Of a stretch of DNA of 64,000 nt, positions 11,150-22,700 are shown in pieces; positions within the stretch are counted from its first letter, which is position 1, and each line of letters opens with the position of its first letter. The position numbers and the translations under genes were made by a program. The notes under the pieces were generated by a model. The model saw nothing but the letters and a program-made list of their open reading frames with translations, was not told the origin of the DNA and ran no database searches. The stretch covers positions 41,892,067-41,956,066 of the forward strand of contig OX104120.1 in assembly GCA_944474755.1 (NCBI GenBank), written 5' to 3'. The stretch is from Limnoperna fortunei. Taxonomy: Eukaryota > Mollusca > Bivalvia > Mytilida > Modiolidae.

Positions 11150-11470
11150 TTAGAACATTAACGCCAGACTTGCGTTTCGTCTTATTAGAACTCCTCAGAG
11201 GTATTAATACCCGAAAATGAAAATCAAAATGATTAAGGATGTAGAACTTTACCATCCAAATACTTAAAAAGAAGAACCAAAGCCGGCTAAGGCCGTCTAC
11301 ACCTTGCGAATAGAAAAACTCTAGAATTTAAATCATGTTCTATATTTAAAAGGCATTAAATTTGGACAATGACTATATAGCAAGAATTATATTCCTGTCA
11401 GCACGAAGTGTAACTACTGAACTAACGGTGCACCATCAGAGGCATCGACCCAGCTAAAAAAGGGTCTTCT
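11150..11470. repeat. Dispersed repeat C
   Basis: Second copy of the series described at 6,890-7,250, including 'ccggctaaggccgtctacac' and 'gacaatgactatat' followed by 'agaggcatcgacc'. It lies in an intron of the left paralog. Confidence 0.65.
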
Positions 11471-11970
11471 GAAAGACATTAAGACAAAATGTTTTCAAGG
11501 ATTCGAAAATGTGTTGTTGTATCTGTTGATTAATTTAGCATTTTAGCTGCTACAACAAGCTTAATTCTCAATCCCACCACAACTTTCCATATATGCTTAG
11601 GGAAATTCCAAATTTCCTGTCCATTGCATTCCCTTGTTGATTTTTTTTGGTTAACTCTTTGAAAAACGACTTCAGTCATTTCAAGCTTATTAAACTGCTG
11701 ATATTGCAAATAATGAAAATAGTGTTCGGTTGTATCCATTGAGCTCTGGTAAAAAATAATATGAGTGCCATAGTCCATATTGAATACAATTAAAAAACAA
11801 AAAATACAAAATTCTTGGATGTTTTTTTAGTTTGACTACAATCGTTCATGTAGTATGAATCCTATTATAACAATTATAACTGATACGCCAGAAATAAAAA
11901 CGTGTTCTAAAAGTAAATAACACAAAAATGGGATTTGCCCAAACAATACATGTGTCCATATGTAACTTAC

Positions 11971-12066
11971 CGGAAAAACACGTTCCACTTACAGGATCTC
12001 ATAATTCATCGCTGGAACAATTGCACAACGATTTACAGTTTTTACCGTATTTACCATTGCTGCAAG
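11971..12066 (-). pseudogene. Left paralog EGF exon with in-frame stop
   Basis: The exon has good splice sites ('taatttaacag' and 'gtaagt') and the same 96-nt length and phase as 41,086-41,181. It reads CSNGKYGKNCKSLCNCSSDE and then Leu-TGA, where the paralog has Phe-TGT(Cys). A single T-to-A change turned a disulfide cysteine into a stop at 11,999-12,001. Skipping this phase-1/phase-1 exon would keep the frame. Confidence 0.85.
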
Positions 12067-12362
12067 CTGTTAAATTATAAAAGTAGATGTTAAATTTTGT
12101 GATAAAAATGAAAGATGTTCTAAACATTGGGTTGTTAAATAAGAATAATCAAACCCATTATTTTGAACATTTTTGTATGGAAGTTTAGTATTATCTTTTT
12201 TTTAATGTTGGATCAATTGACCACTTAAAGGTTCGAAACACTTGGTGTTTCGTTGAACAAACTTCACTACTGACTTACAATACAATTCAATTTATCAGCA
12301 TGTATAAGTTATTTAATTTTTGAATAAAATTATATTTATTTAAATGCCATAAGCTGTTCGAA

Positions 12363-12411
12363 TTACAAATGTCTAGGCACAGTTTCAGCCAAACGTAAAT
12401 TTGCCGTATCT
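12363..12411 (-). pseudogene. Relic of an EGF exon
   Basis: The minus strand reads 'aaatttacgtttggctgaaa' then 'ctgtgcctagacatttgta'. It aligns without gaps to the exon at 41,855-41,989 ('aactttacatttggctcaaa', 'ctgtgcatatgtatgtgac'). In the frame of that exon TCA became TGA and TAT became TAG. The acceptor and the 3' two-thirds of the exon are gone. Confidence 0.75.
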
Positions 12412-13267
12412 TTAAAAGTCATAAATACTCAAATAAAGCTTTTAATTTTTAAAATAGAATTTAAACTTTTATTTGGCTGTTGATCACACTTGTCTTAGTA
12501 GGGTAACAGTACACGAAGAAAGCTTACGAGAAAATGTAGTGCAGTTGCAACTGTAAAGCATGGCTTATGTGAACGTCGGCTTATTGCGTATAAAAGTGAC
12601 ATAACTGTTTTAATAGCTTCATTCGTTTAATTGGTTCTCCACTTTGTGATTAAGACAGGACCAAGCTATCCAGAACATCGATCGTTCTTTATTTCCTCTA
12701 GTCCCTTGAATGCACTTGCTTGTATTTGAAACGTTCATCGAAATACGATGTCGTATGTAGACTGATATATTCAACACTCGAAAACCCAACTGGTGTAAAA
12801 GTGCTACCCTTGCATATACTGCCCATCTCGAACCTTTGAAAATAATTGTTGTCAGCACGACAACGCTCAGGTGCACACAGGTCGTTCTACTGTTGACTTT
12901 TAAGACTGCCAGAACGTAACGGTGGTCAATTAAAAGTCCAAATCACCAATAGAAGATTTGCGAAATGATTTGGATACGCATGCACAGTCGTCATCGAGTT
13001 TATCGAACTCTGCAAGAACTGGAGAAGGTTCTTATACATAAGAAGAAGAGAGTTTTCTACGACAGCATTTATTTATTAATCGAGTTTATGTCGTGACTGC
13101 TCCGTGTTATGTTACACGTTTATGTCTTTTAATTTTATCATAAATATTTAGACAAAATATTGACACCATTTAACCTTATATAGTCATTGATATCATGAGT
13201 TATTAGTAAGAAGTAAACTACAATATATTTTCTTAATGATACTACTTGTACATGATATAAACATTAT

Positions 13268-13359
13268 CTTTTACACATGTGTTGTTTTCTTCTATTAAAT
13301 TAGGACAGCAAACAAGAGAGTCTATGTATGCTGGCCTTAGTTCAGTATTATAAATAGTT
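13268..13359 (-). CDS. Left paralog, EMI domain second half
   Basis: Acceptor 'aaggtccag'. It reads TIYNTELRPAYIDSLVCCPN and then LIEENNTCVK. The RPAYIxSxVCC block is the C-terminal half of an EMI domain and matches 53,663-53,751. The expected donor G|GT reads G|AT, so normal splicing should fail. A cryptic 'acat|gtgtaaaa' a few bases upstream would keep phase 1. Confidence 0.75.
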
Positions 13360-13369
13360 CTGGACCTTA

Positions 13370-13620
13370 AAAAGAAAAAAGAGAGGAAACCTAACGACCA
13401 ACAATAGCCGAAAATCAAGTGACGATAAAACAAAATACGAATTTAGACAAACACATACAACATGAAAGAAATACTAAACACAAAAACGGAAAGTAAACAA
13501 TCCAAACCTAACAAAATTATTGGTGTAGTCAGGTGCTTTAGACGAGTAATCAGTGCCTTCCTTTAATAATACAGAGAAGTCGAGTAACTCATTGTCATTT
13601 TCATTGAAAATGTCTAGGAA
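13370..13620 (-). repeat. Dispersed repeat A, in intron 2 of the left paralog
   Basis: Carries the repeat A series ('gacgagtaatcagtgcc', 'gtcgagtaactcattgtc'). A copy occupies the same place relative to exon 3 in the right paralog (53,768-53,965), so the insertion predates the gene duplication. Confidence 0.7.
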
Positions 13621-14204
13621 GAGAAAATGGTTGAGCTTACATTTGTGTATTTGAGATATGAATTAAAAAACGAACAATTTTGTTTATTATCTTTAAATAA
13701 CGTACAACAAATTAAATAGTCTTATATCAAATTTACAATTTTAAAATCAGATCATAATTTCATTTTATGAACATCTGACGAAATCAGACTATGGGTCACG
13801 TGCGAGCGATTATTAAAATAGCCCCGCAAATAAGTAGAAATCAAAGGATTAACTTTTTAATTTTATCATCCCAATTCTACAGTTCAAACTACTTCGAACT
13901 TTGAGACCTATAGCAAAAGCAGAACCTCTTACTGAGTATGATTGTCAAACTATAGAAGATATATTAAAACGAACTGTGTTAAGCAAAGTAAACATGGTTA
14001 TCCCATACAATGTAATGTCTTGTCAAAACTTAAATTAAAATGTACAGCTTTTAATGCTTCAAGAAATAATTGAAAATATTATAGAAATATTGCAGTAACC
14101 TGTTAATACGTTGCCGAACTCAATTTGCGAGGTCTCCCTGATCCTACCCAGAACAATACAATTTGACCACATAATCATAATGCTGCTAAAATGGGAGCGG
14201 TGTA

Positions 14205-14205
<1 letters not shown>

Positions 14206-14240
<35 letters not shown>
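14206..14240. repeat. TA microsatellite
   Basis: Uninterrupted (TA)n run. Overlapping ORFs rich in alternating Tyr-Ile come from it and are not genes. Confidence 0.95.
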
Positions 14241-14244
<4 letters not shown>

Positions 14245-14359
14245 ATATATTTTTAAAGTAGTAATAATAAATATACCATTTAATAAAATCAAATATAAGA
14301 AAGATAAATCAATTATGTTAAAATGTATTACATATGTTCAATTGTTCATTTCTACTCAC

Positions 14360-14458
14360 CTTATCGTGTATTCACATTTGTTTTTCCAGAACCATATCCT
14401 GGAACAGTTTTCAGATTTGAAATAATTTATGTGTTCTACGTTGACAGTCTGGTACGTT
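14360..14458 (-). CDS. Left paralog, EMI domain first half
   Basis: Acceptor 'tttgaacag', donor 'gtgagtag'. It reads TYQTVNVEHINYFKSENCSR then IWFWKNKCEY, homologous to 54,854-54,949. Cysteines and aromatic residues of the EMI half are kept. Confidence 0.8.
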
Positions 14459-14783
14459 CTGTTCAAATAAATTGTTTGTTTATTATGAACTTGAAATATG
14501 AAATGTTTGCTTAAATAACATTATTTGAAGTCCGTAAAATGCAATCCATACATTATTCTGAATTAAGTTTTTCAGTTTGCATCAAGACAAACACAAATAA
14601 ATATCTTCCATAATAAGAGAGCAACCACTTCAATTATATTGTCGTTTCACTTAAACTATCACTAATTGTCATAATATTTAGGACGCAACAACCTTATATT
14701 ATTATCATTTCTATGATTTGTTTTGCTATTAGTATTATTTTATCTTTTTTTACAAATTTTTCTTGTTAACATATTAAACTTAC

Positions 14784-14899
14784 ATTATTGTTTTTCTACA
14801 GTTCTTTTCGTAAGTGCCATCGGTAGCGCCATTTGTAAATGTCACTCCAAGATATCTTGCAAGCATCATCACTGTATAGATACGTGACACGGTCAACAT
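14784..14899 (-). CDS. Left paralog, signal-peptide exon
   Basis: Starts MLTVSRIYTVMMLARYLGVT and ends near DGTYEKNC, with donor 'gtaagttt'. It matches the signal exon of the intact gene (56,701-56,813). Its hydrophobic core is interrupted by Arg and Tyr (LARYLG, versus LIAWLG in the paralog), so it may be a poorer signal. Confidence 0.75.
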
Positions 14900-17800
14900 C
14901 TACATCAAAAGTGTTTTATATACAGTTATAACAATGCGGTAAAGAAGGCCAGTGGTATAACGTTAACGATATTTTCACACTAATTTTTTGTTCCCAATTG
15001 TTTGAAAGTGTTTAGGAAATATATGTAATATGCGCAGTCTTAAAGATGATATTAATTTATAAATAAAATTTTACTGTTGGCATGAAAAACTAATTAACAA
15101 ACATTAGGTGTCGTTGTTATTAGATGTTTGGACTCCAATACATGTAAAAGTTAAAAAAGAACATGTTCACCCATACATTAGGCAAGGATAATCCGAAGAA
15201 CAAAACAGCATAATACAAAAAACACGAAAACTTGAACTATAAAAAACAAGCAGTAAAATCATATGCTCATTCGGAACAGCAATCTGGTTTTTGGCAGAAA
15301 AGATAAACATATTGCAACTGAAATACAGCACCAAACACACTAAGAATGACTCATATTTTGAATTTATAAACACTCTCACGATGAATTTGTAAATGGGACA
15401 GTTGAATGAAAGTTCAAGATGTTTGTTATATAATTTGTTTTGTTATATATATTTACATACATGAATAGAATAAAACACGTGGACACTGTTGACCAATATG
15501 AAACGATATTTTTAACCTGTTGCATAATGAAAATGCAAGGCTTTATTTATTATTATGGATACAACACAAGCTCACAGTCTAGGTTAAAAAAATATCGCAT
15601 CTAAATTAATTGTTGGCTTTATAACAGATTGGCTTATTACATGAAGTAATAATGCATAAATCATTTTATGGAAATTTTCTAAAATTCAAAAGAAGATATG
15701 TTTAAACCAGCAATATATTAATTTGGTTCACTTAAATAAGATGTAACTTTTTTGCTTTACTGTATAGAAAAGTACACTTGCAATTAAAACAACCTTCCAA
15801 TACAAAATATTTCGATTCATATGTATGCCTGTCGGTGTAATTGTTGCAGCAGTGCATCAAATTAAACATCATAGATAAAAGGTGAACAAACAGGCTTTAA
15901 TGGAAACATTTAAAAATTATCTTATTATAATAAGCGTCATTATCGCAATTTCAATTGTGGCAGTTCTCTGCGTGTCGGTATGGCGTAGTCAGCAGTTAGT
16001 TAACATGTTACCACCCATTCTATTTTCAAATTACTGTATCATCTCAACTTGTCTTATGTTGTTAACATTTGAATGTTTCGTTTATTATTGAATTTTGTTA
16101 TATTTTTCATGGTAGAAGGAAGGGTATTAATAAGATACAATTACTGATGTAAAAACTGTGTAAGGACCATCCTGTTTTAGACAAAAGCTTAAAAACTGAT
16201 TGAAACAAATAGCAAAAGCTCACACGGATTTTAATATGTTAAGCTAAAGGGTAAATTGACCATACTTATTTTTAAAATACCGACAAAAACACATTATTTA
16301 TTCAAATTTACGTGTCAAGTACTAACATTACATTATTAACTGAAAGGTTACATTTTAAATGCAGTAAAGTACACTGGTCTGATCAATGCAGTTACTATTA
16401 TTATCAATCAAGTGGCTCATAATAAATAATTTATAGAATTTCAAGAAAAAGGAATAATATCGGGAACTGCTTGAACAGGAATTTAAAAAAAAAAACATTA
16501 TAACTGCTCACAATCATATGCTTTTATATCTGTGAATTACATTTTTTTTGTAACTGTATTTAAGTCGCGTTGTACTGTTATGTGACTCAATGACACAATG
16601 ACTTTAAATATAAAGTCAACATCCGATGTTTCTAAAACTATTAAACAGGAAAGGAAATGTTTTCTTTCGTATCTTCGTAACTTACAACTGACTCGTATGA
16701 CAATGTCCTTATGTTAAACATCAAAACTAAATGTTAAATGATTTAACATATTTGCAGATGGGAGTGTTTATTTTGATTTTACATATAGAAACAGTCCTGT
16801 CATTACGAACTTAAAGTAGAGGTACGTTGGTGAATTTTAAAAATGTTTATGAAGTTATATGCATGTAATAAAACTCAACTTACATTTTTTGTTTGACTGA
16901 CCCTTCGTATAAATAAAACGAAAAGTGCCATTGTAAGTTATTTTGGCTTTATTTATTATGGACAATTTAATCACTATGGTCTCCTAGGTGCTTAATTATT
17001 GATTCAGAAGATACAATTCTCTCAAACAGAATGCATGTCATCGTATAGTCTAACAATGTTCAATAATTTTGATAAATCGACTGAATACTGTAATTTAGCT
17101 GTTACAAATTTTTATTTAGACCATTATTTGGTTTTTTTTTGGCTGTATACTATACGATCGATTCAAAATAAATGCCCATTATATTATAATTTAACTGTAC
17201 TTGTAGTCATTGGCTTTTAGTCAATTTTGAGGTAATAAAAATATTTTGATGCAATACAATTGAATTAAAATTTAAACTTAAAAACAATGTGGAAACATAA
17301 TAAAAAACGCCTTCATTCTTACATGTTAGATTGATATTCATGTAGTAAATACAAACATGTATTTGCATTCTGTTTATTATAGTAAACAAACAAGTGACCC
17401 AATTAGTCACCATAATAATCAGTTTGAACTAAAGAAAAACAATACCTTGTGAAAATTCAGTTATAACTTCATTCTAACATATATCTACACATGTACACAT
17501 ATAAGTCAAGTGATATATACTTATTATCTCTTGTATTAGTTTATATACATGTACTTCCTTTTTATGATGTTCAAGAACCACTACTCCGAGTAGCGACCTT
17601 ATTATCTACAGCAGCACAGTTGCGTAGCATAACATACACTGTTCTCTCCCTGGTTCATATTCCTCTTACCTAGCCAAGGTACAGTATTATTACTTATATT
17701 CCAGATTTAGAACAATCGTTGTCACATCATAAGGTTAATTAATAAATTACAGTTGAACTATAATTTTTTAGTTTTGTGTATCTAGGTAGCTTTTTTCACT

Positions 17801-17950
17801 TAATTCGCCACTACAGCTAAAATATCCCACTAGCTATTTATACGCTACGCCATTAGTTTATTCCAGATTGTCTTACTGTTTTTAAATATTAGAGTTCCAA
17901 TGGTCCCACCTCAGCTACAATTGCGCCTCACAATTCCTGACAACATACTA
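14900..17950. other. Upstream flank of the left paralog
   Basis: Presumed promoter side of the left paralog. Parts are homologous to the upstream flank of the right paralog (15,8xx to 59,47x; 16,770-16,990 to 60,190-60,450). The right part (17,030-17,960) is copy 2 of the duplicated flank at 330-950. It contains a short membrane-segment ORF at 15,882 and no supported complete gene. Confidence 0.5.
15882..16091 (+). other. Short ORF with one hydrophobic segment, doubtful
   Basis: The ORF has a GTG-type start. About residues 13-33 form a strong membrane helix (YLIIISVIIAISIVAVLCVS) followed by WRSQQ. The homologous place upstream of the right paralog (about 59,590-59,650) encodes a similar helix, FIVMSVVIAV, interrupted by two stops. 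It could be an exon of an undetected plus-strand gene, or chance. I do not recognise it. Confidence 0.25.
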
Positions 17951-17960
17951 AGGAATTACA
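17030..17960. repeat. Segmentally duplicated flank, copy 2
   Basis: Colinear with 330-950; see that entry for shared blocks. It lacks the transposon end found in copy 1. Confidence 0.65.
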
Positions 17961-19120
17961 CATGTTTATGTCACAGTTAAAGATGTCCTTGACACTATGT
18001 GTAACCTCAATATTAATAAAGCCGTCGGTCCTGATAGCATAAGAATCAGAATAGTGCGATCCGTCAAGGAGGAGATTGCAGTACCTTTAAGTATTCTTTT
18101 CAATAAATCTATCAGGGATAAAAATATCCCGCGCATTAGAAGGTCGCTAACATTGTTTCTTCATTAAAGAAAGGAAAAAGTCCCTCCGTTTAATTTTCTC
18201 AATACTGCATGTGTTAGTAAACTATTCTAAAAAATAGTTTACAAGTATCTTTTCAATCATCTACAAACATGTAGTAATGGCCTCCTTATAAATATCCGGA
18301 TATTCTACAACTCATCAATTATTGTGTTGAACCATCACGTTTTATTCGATCCAAAAAATCATTTGATAGCTTCTGGATTAAAGCACTTCTATACAAAATG
18401 GAAAAATACCGAGTAATGGGTAATGTCCTATCCTGGTTTAAGAGCTATCTCACTTCCCGCACGCAAAAAGTGTTGACTAGAGGTACTTCCGACGATAGGG
18501 GATTTAAAATCAGGCGTGCTCCATGGATCAGTCTGAGGTCTTCTGCTGTTCCTAGTATTATTAACGATATTGTCGATTGAAATGGGATGTGGGGGGGGGG
18601 GGGGGAGCAAGGCCGGTTGTTTGCAGATGACACCTCTATTGGACTAACAGATGAAAATCCGTTTAGGTGATTGTACATTTAGATTAAACTCGCTTGAAAG
18701 AATGGTCTGATAGGTGGCAAATGAGACTGAATCCTGACAAAACTGAGATAATTGTGTTTAATCGAAGGGGTGACAGCAAAAATCTTACTTTTGCACGTTT
18801 ATTTATCCGGTGACTGAACACTAACACAGGTATACCTTTAAGCAGCGACTGCAGGTAGATTATAATTAAACACACAGATATAACATCAATTCAGCTTCAA
18901 CACCTTAGTACTAAGAAAGCTTAAATATAGACTCAAAAGGGAATATCTGGAAAAAATATGTTTTTTGTCCGCTTTTTGAATACAGTTCTGAAGTATGCGA
19001 CAATTGCGGGATTGTAAATTGGATCGTCTCGAACACGTGGACTAGGATAGTAACTAGCCTACCTGTATTTGTCCGTACAACAACAGGTTGGGAAAATTAA
19101 AAAACGAGACGCCAGGTAAA
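17955..19120 (+). mobile_element. LINE reverse transcriptase relic
   Basis: Translating across several frame breaks gives successive RT blocks. NKAVGPDSI (about 18,018) is RT motif 1. SWFKSYLTSRTQKV (18,435) and a GVLHGS-like block (18,510) follow. FADDTSIGLT (18,622) carries the catalytic Asp pair, and LKEWSDRWQMRLNPDKTE (18,690) comes next. A LRKLKYRLKREYLEK thumb block lies at 18,910. This is typical of Jockey/CR1-type non-LTR elements. Stops and frameshifts make it inactive, and a G14 run interrupts it at 18,592. Confidence 0.8.
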
Positions 19121-19489
19121 TAAGCTAAATGCTTTTTTTAAATTAAATTATAATCTCAAAAACTCCCGAGTATCTCTTATGTTTAGTTAGTTTAAACATA
19201 TTTTATTTGCTCAAGTTTGCAAATAGGATAAGACACAACTATACAATATGTTGCAAAAGAACATTCAAGGAGCATGCATACAATTTATTACAAATTATAT
19301 TATATGTGTAAGATAAGATCTGTACAATACAAGAGATAGAGGGAATGTATCAGAAAAAAATCATTAGAAAAAACATAAGAATAATTAGGGGGTGTGATAA
19401 TTTTTGTTCTTCAAAAACCCTGTGTACAAGGTATTAATCAGTATGGAATCTTTCAAACCCTTTGAAATACTCAAATACATGTTAAAAAA

Positions 19490-22400
19490 CTTGTTCATTC
19501 TGCTCGGTGGACAATAACGGGTTGCCAGATATTAAAAGCTCTAGGATGTATTGGACAGTAATTTTGCAGCCAGGAAAGGTTATTAAATAATCTGTCTCTA
19601 ATGTTAGTATATTTAGAATATGCTAAATAATGAAACGAATCTTCACAGTTAGTTCCACAACGACAGGATGGATCAAAAATCATATTAACTCTGTTAAGAT
19701 CATAGTTGAAAAATGAAGCTAAGCATCTTAGCTGGATAAGGACAATATTGAATTTGCGTTGTCGGAACTTTTTCTAGATTTGTTCATATTTTTTGGTTCG
19801 GATTTGAATTTAAAGATATCGATAGAAGATTACGGATTGACATATCTAAACTGTTCCACTTTCGAATAGTTGGTATAAACGATTTGTTAATCCGGGGCAG
19901 TCCATAAAGGTAGTCATAATGTTATTACCGTTACGCAAAGGAAACATCGAAGTGCTTTGTATAGTTGGTGATATTAGATTACACAGATATGCTGGTGCAG
20001 AGCTATGTTATATATAATATAACATTTGTAGCTTTCTACGTTACCTACCCTCACCCAAAGGCTCCCAAAAAGTTTCAGTAAAAATATTAATTGTATTAGT
20101 ACAACTTGGTAGGCCTGTGACAATTCGAGCAGCCCCTCTGCAGTTGTTCGAGTTTATTACAGTAATACACAACAACGTTGTCATAAACTTCACAAGCATA
20201 CTCGAAAAATGGTTTTATAAAGATTAAATACAATTTTTCTAGTATTTTTTTCGATTAAGTTTGTATTTAAGTTTCCTTAGTACATTTAGGTGCATTGAAA
20301 CACTACATATAATATTCTCAATATGTATGATCCATTTAGCATCACTGCTAAAAGTGACTCCTAGATGTTTATGAAAAGTAGTAACTAGAATATCTATGTT
20401 ATTTAATGTAAACCTCATTTCTGGATGTGATATATTTAAAAATAACATAACTTCTGTTTTTTCAGGGTTAAACGACATTAACCATTTTCTTGACCAATCG
20501 TTTTGATCTCTAAGATCGTGATCAAACACAGATTGCATAAGTGAAACGCCACGACTAGAATAGCTAAACGACGTGTCGTCAGCAAAAGTCTGCAGAGAGA
20601 AACAAGATTTTTGGCTATATCGTTAATATATATTATAAATAATAATGAATCTAGCACTGATCCTTGAGGAACACCAGCATTCACATTACAAAGCCCGGAA
20701 GATGATTGCTTTATAACTACTCTTTAGACCGTTCTAGTAAATGTCCATTAACACCATACGATTTTAATTTATATAGCAATCATTTATGCCAAACTGTGTC
20801 GAATGCTTTAGAAAAATCACAGAAAACAAAGCAATTGATTTCCTTCTTCTCGAGTGAATTTAAAATTTAATTGTATATTTCTAACAATTAATGGACTGTG
20901 GAAAATTTAGAAAGAAAACCTTACTGATATTTATATATTAGATTATTTCTTTGCTTGTGGTTAAAACATATTTATAAATAACACGATCCATTATCTTCCC
21001 TACACAGCTAATGAGTGATATTGACCTACAATTAGATGGTATTGAACTATCGCCCTTTTTGAATATTGCAATAACATTTTCAGTCTTCCAACTATATGAA
21101 TATTTGCATTGGTACAGAGATTTATTAATAATCAGGTAGAATTGCTATTTTTCTGGACACATTTTTAACATTTGTGATTTATTATGTCAACCCTGATGCT
21201 TTATTAGGTTCTAAGATTTTTATTATATCAACAATTTCTTCTTTACTGATAACAATATTGTTTAAATGTATATTTGTCTTAAGTTTAAAATCCTGGAGAG
21301 TAACATTTTCATCATTTACTGAGGAAATTTGGCTAAAAAATTATTCAATAACTTAAATTTCTCGTCTTCCCCAGACTACATCTCCCAAACTATGATCTTG
21401 AATTATATTCTAAAGTGGGGTTATATTAGAACAACCTTTATTCGATTTTATTAGCATTTTCAAAATTTCCCAGTATGTTTTAGAGTTTATAGCATTATCC
21501 AATATTATATTATAAAGGTTCTTTCAACATTTTCTTTTACAGCTTTTTTTCAAGTTATTTACTTTTTTTCTTTGTTTCATAAGATCCACTGCTCTTTTAG
21601 ATTTAAAAGCTGTTATTCTAAATCGATCTCTTCTACGGATTTCTCTCCTAAGTTCATTTTTGAACCATGACCTATCATTATTTCGTACGGTAACCTTTTT
21701 AGTTAGAATGCTTTCCCTTGCGATGTCAAGAAACTTGCTGGTAAATATGCTTCACATTTTATCGACGTCCTCGACATCAGACAAAAGTCCTATCCGATTT
21801 GTAGGCCTCATCTTTTGAAACTTTTTCATTATCTGTTTTATCATTACATATTTAGGACAATCTAAAAATATTATTGTTGCATCATGATCACTTACGTCGT
21901 CAGCAGGTACTTTAAAACGTCAGAAAAAAAATACTGGATTGAGTCACTTATAATAATTGGGTCAAGTAATATACTACTTTGATCTGTCACCGAGTGGGCT
22001 TATCGATTACATTCGTTAAATTGAATAATTTTATTATTTCAATTAATATATTATTGTGAGCATTAAATAAACCAGAATTAAAATCAACCGTAATCACAAT
22101 GTTTTTATTAATCTCGTAGCCCAATCCTTTTGCATGATTAAGTCGTGTTCAGTAGTCATTGTCCGCCCATTCTAGTCGATAAGTACAACAAAGTAAAAAT
22201 ATTTTACCTCTAAATTTGATTTCTACCCAAAGCGATTCGTCGGTTTGGTTTTCGAGTGCACCTTTCCGAGTAATTGAATAATCATCCTTTACATAGATAA
22301 GTAAGCCACACCAGATTTGCTGCGATCATTAAGAATTATATTTTTTTTAAATGAATCAAGATGCAAGTCTAAGAATATTTAAATTACATATTGAGAATTC

Positions 22401-22700
22401 TCTGAGATATTGGATGATGTATTACTGATATTATTTATTGTGCGAACAGGATTTTTTCAACGTTTTCAATAACAGGAATATAATATAGACAAATAATAGA
22501 AAAACATCATTTATATTTGGATTTAAACTTTGAAGAAGGGAGAGGGAGACGACGAGTAATGAGCACTTTAGATTGGTGAGGTGTATATCTTTGCATAAAG
22601 TTTCATGATAATTTACTTTGCCGAGCCTGCGGGTGCAGTGTATACGTAAATGAAATAGCCCGGTGGCTGCCCTGTACATTTCAATGCAATTATCCATTGA
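19490..22700 (-). mobile_element. LINE relic, endonuclease to C-terminal zinc motif
   Basis: From right to left on the minus strand: an N-terminal segment (22,431-22,697); an APE-type endonuclease stretch with ENQTDESLWVEIKFRGKIF (about 22,200-22,250); RT with VPQGSVLDSLLFIIYINDI (20,640-20,684); NDWSRKWLMSFNPEKTEVM (20,450-20,510); HKHLGVTF; LRKLKYKLNRKKY. It ends with CRCGTNCEDSFHYL near 19,650, the usual Cys/His motif at the end of LINE ORF2. Many frame breaks. It is related to, but distinct from, the plus-strand copy next to it. Confidence 0.8.

Larger units (their letters stand above)
5409..14899 (-). pseudogene. Decaying EMI/EGF-like transmembrane receptor paralog
   Basis: Exons on the minus strand, in order: signal peptide 14,784-14,899; EMI first half 14,360-14,458; EMI second half 13,268-13,359; relic EGF 12,363-12,411; EGF 11,971-12,066; Cys-rich 10,805-10,942; EGF 10,326-10,418; transmembrane 7,290-7,428; microexon 6,826-6,851; tail 5,409-5,617. 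Each matches an exon of the intact gene at 28,284-56,813 in size class and phase. Defects visible here: an in-frame TGA replaces an EGF cysteine (11,999-12,001). The exon-3 donor reads AT instead of GT (13,266-13,267). One EGF exon has decayed to a relic with two stops. The Cys-rich exon has lost two of its cysteines, to Phe and to Arg. Three further EGF exons of the paralog were not found. The signal, membrane and tail exons remain open, so a shortened transcript that skips the damaged exons cannot be excluded. The family is MEGF/Draper-like; the paralog relation is seen directly, loss of function is inferred. Confidence 0.75.

Noticed and set aside
12619..12876. 85-codon minus ORF between left-paralog exons
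   Set aside because: No EGF cysteine pattern, no matching exon in the paralog, no convincing splice sites.
14059..14425. ORFs with Tyr-Ile runs
   Set aside because: They are translations of the TA microsatellite; the same holds at 35,134 and 55,759.
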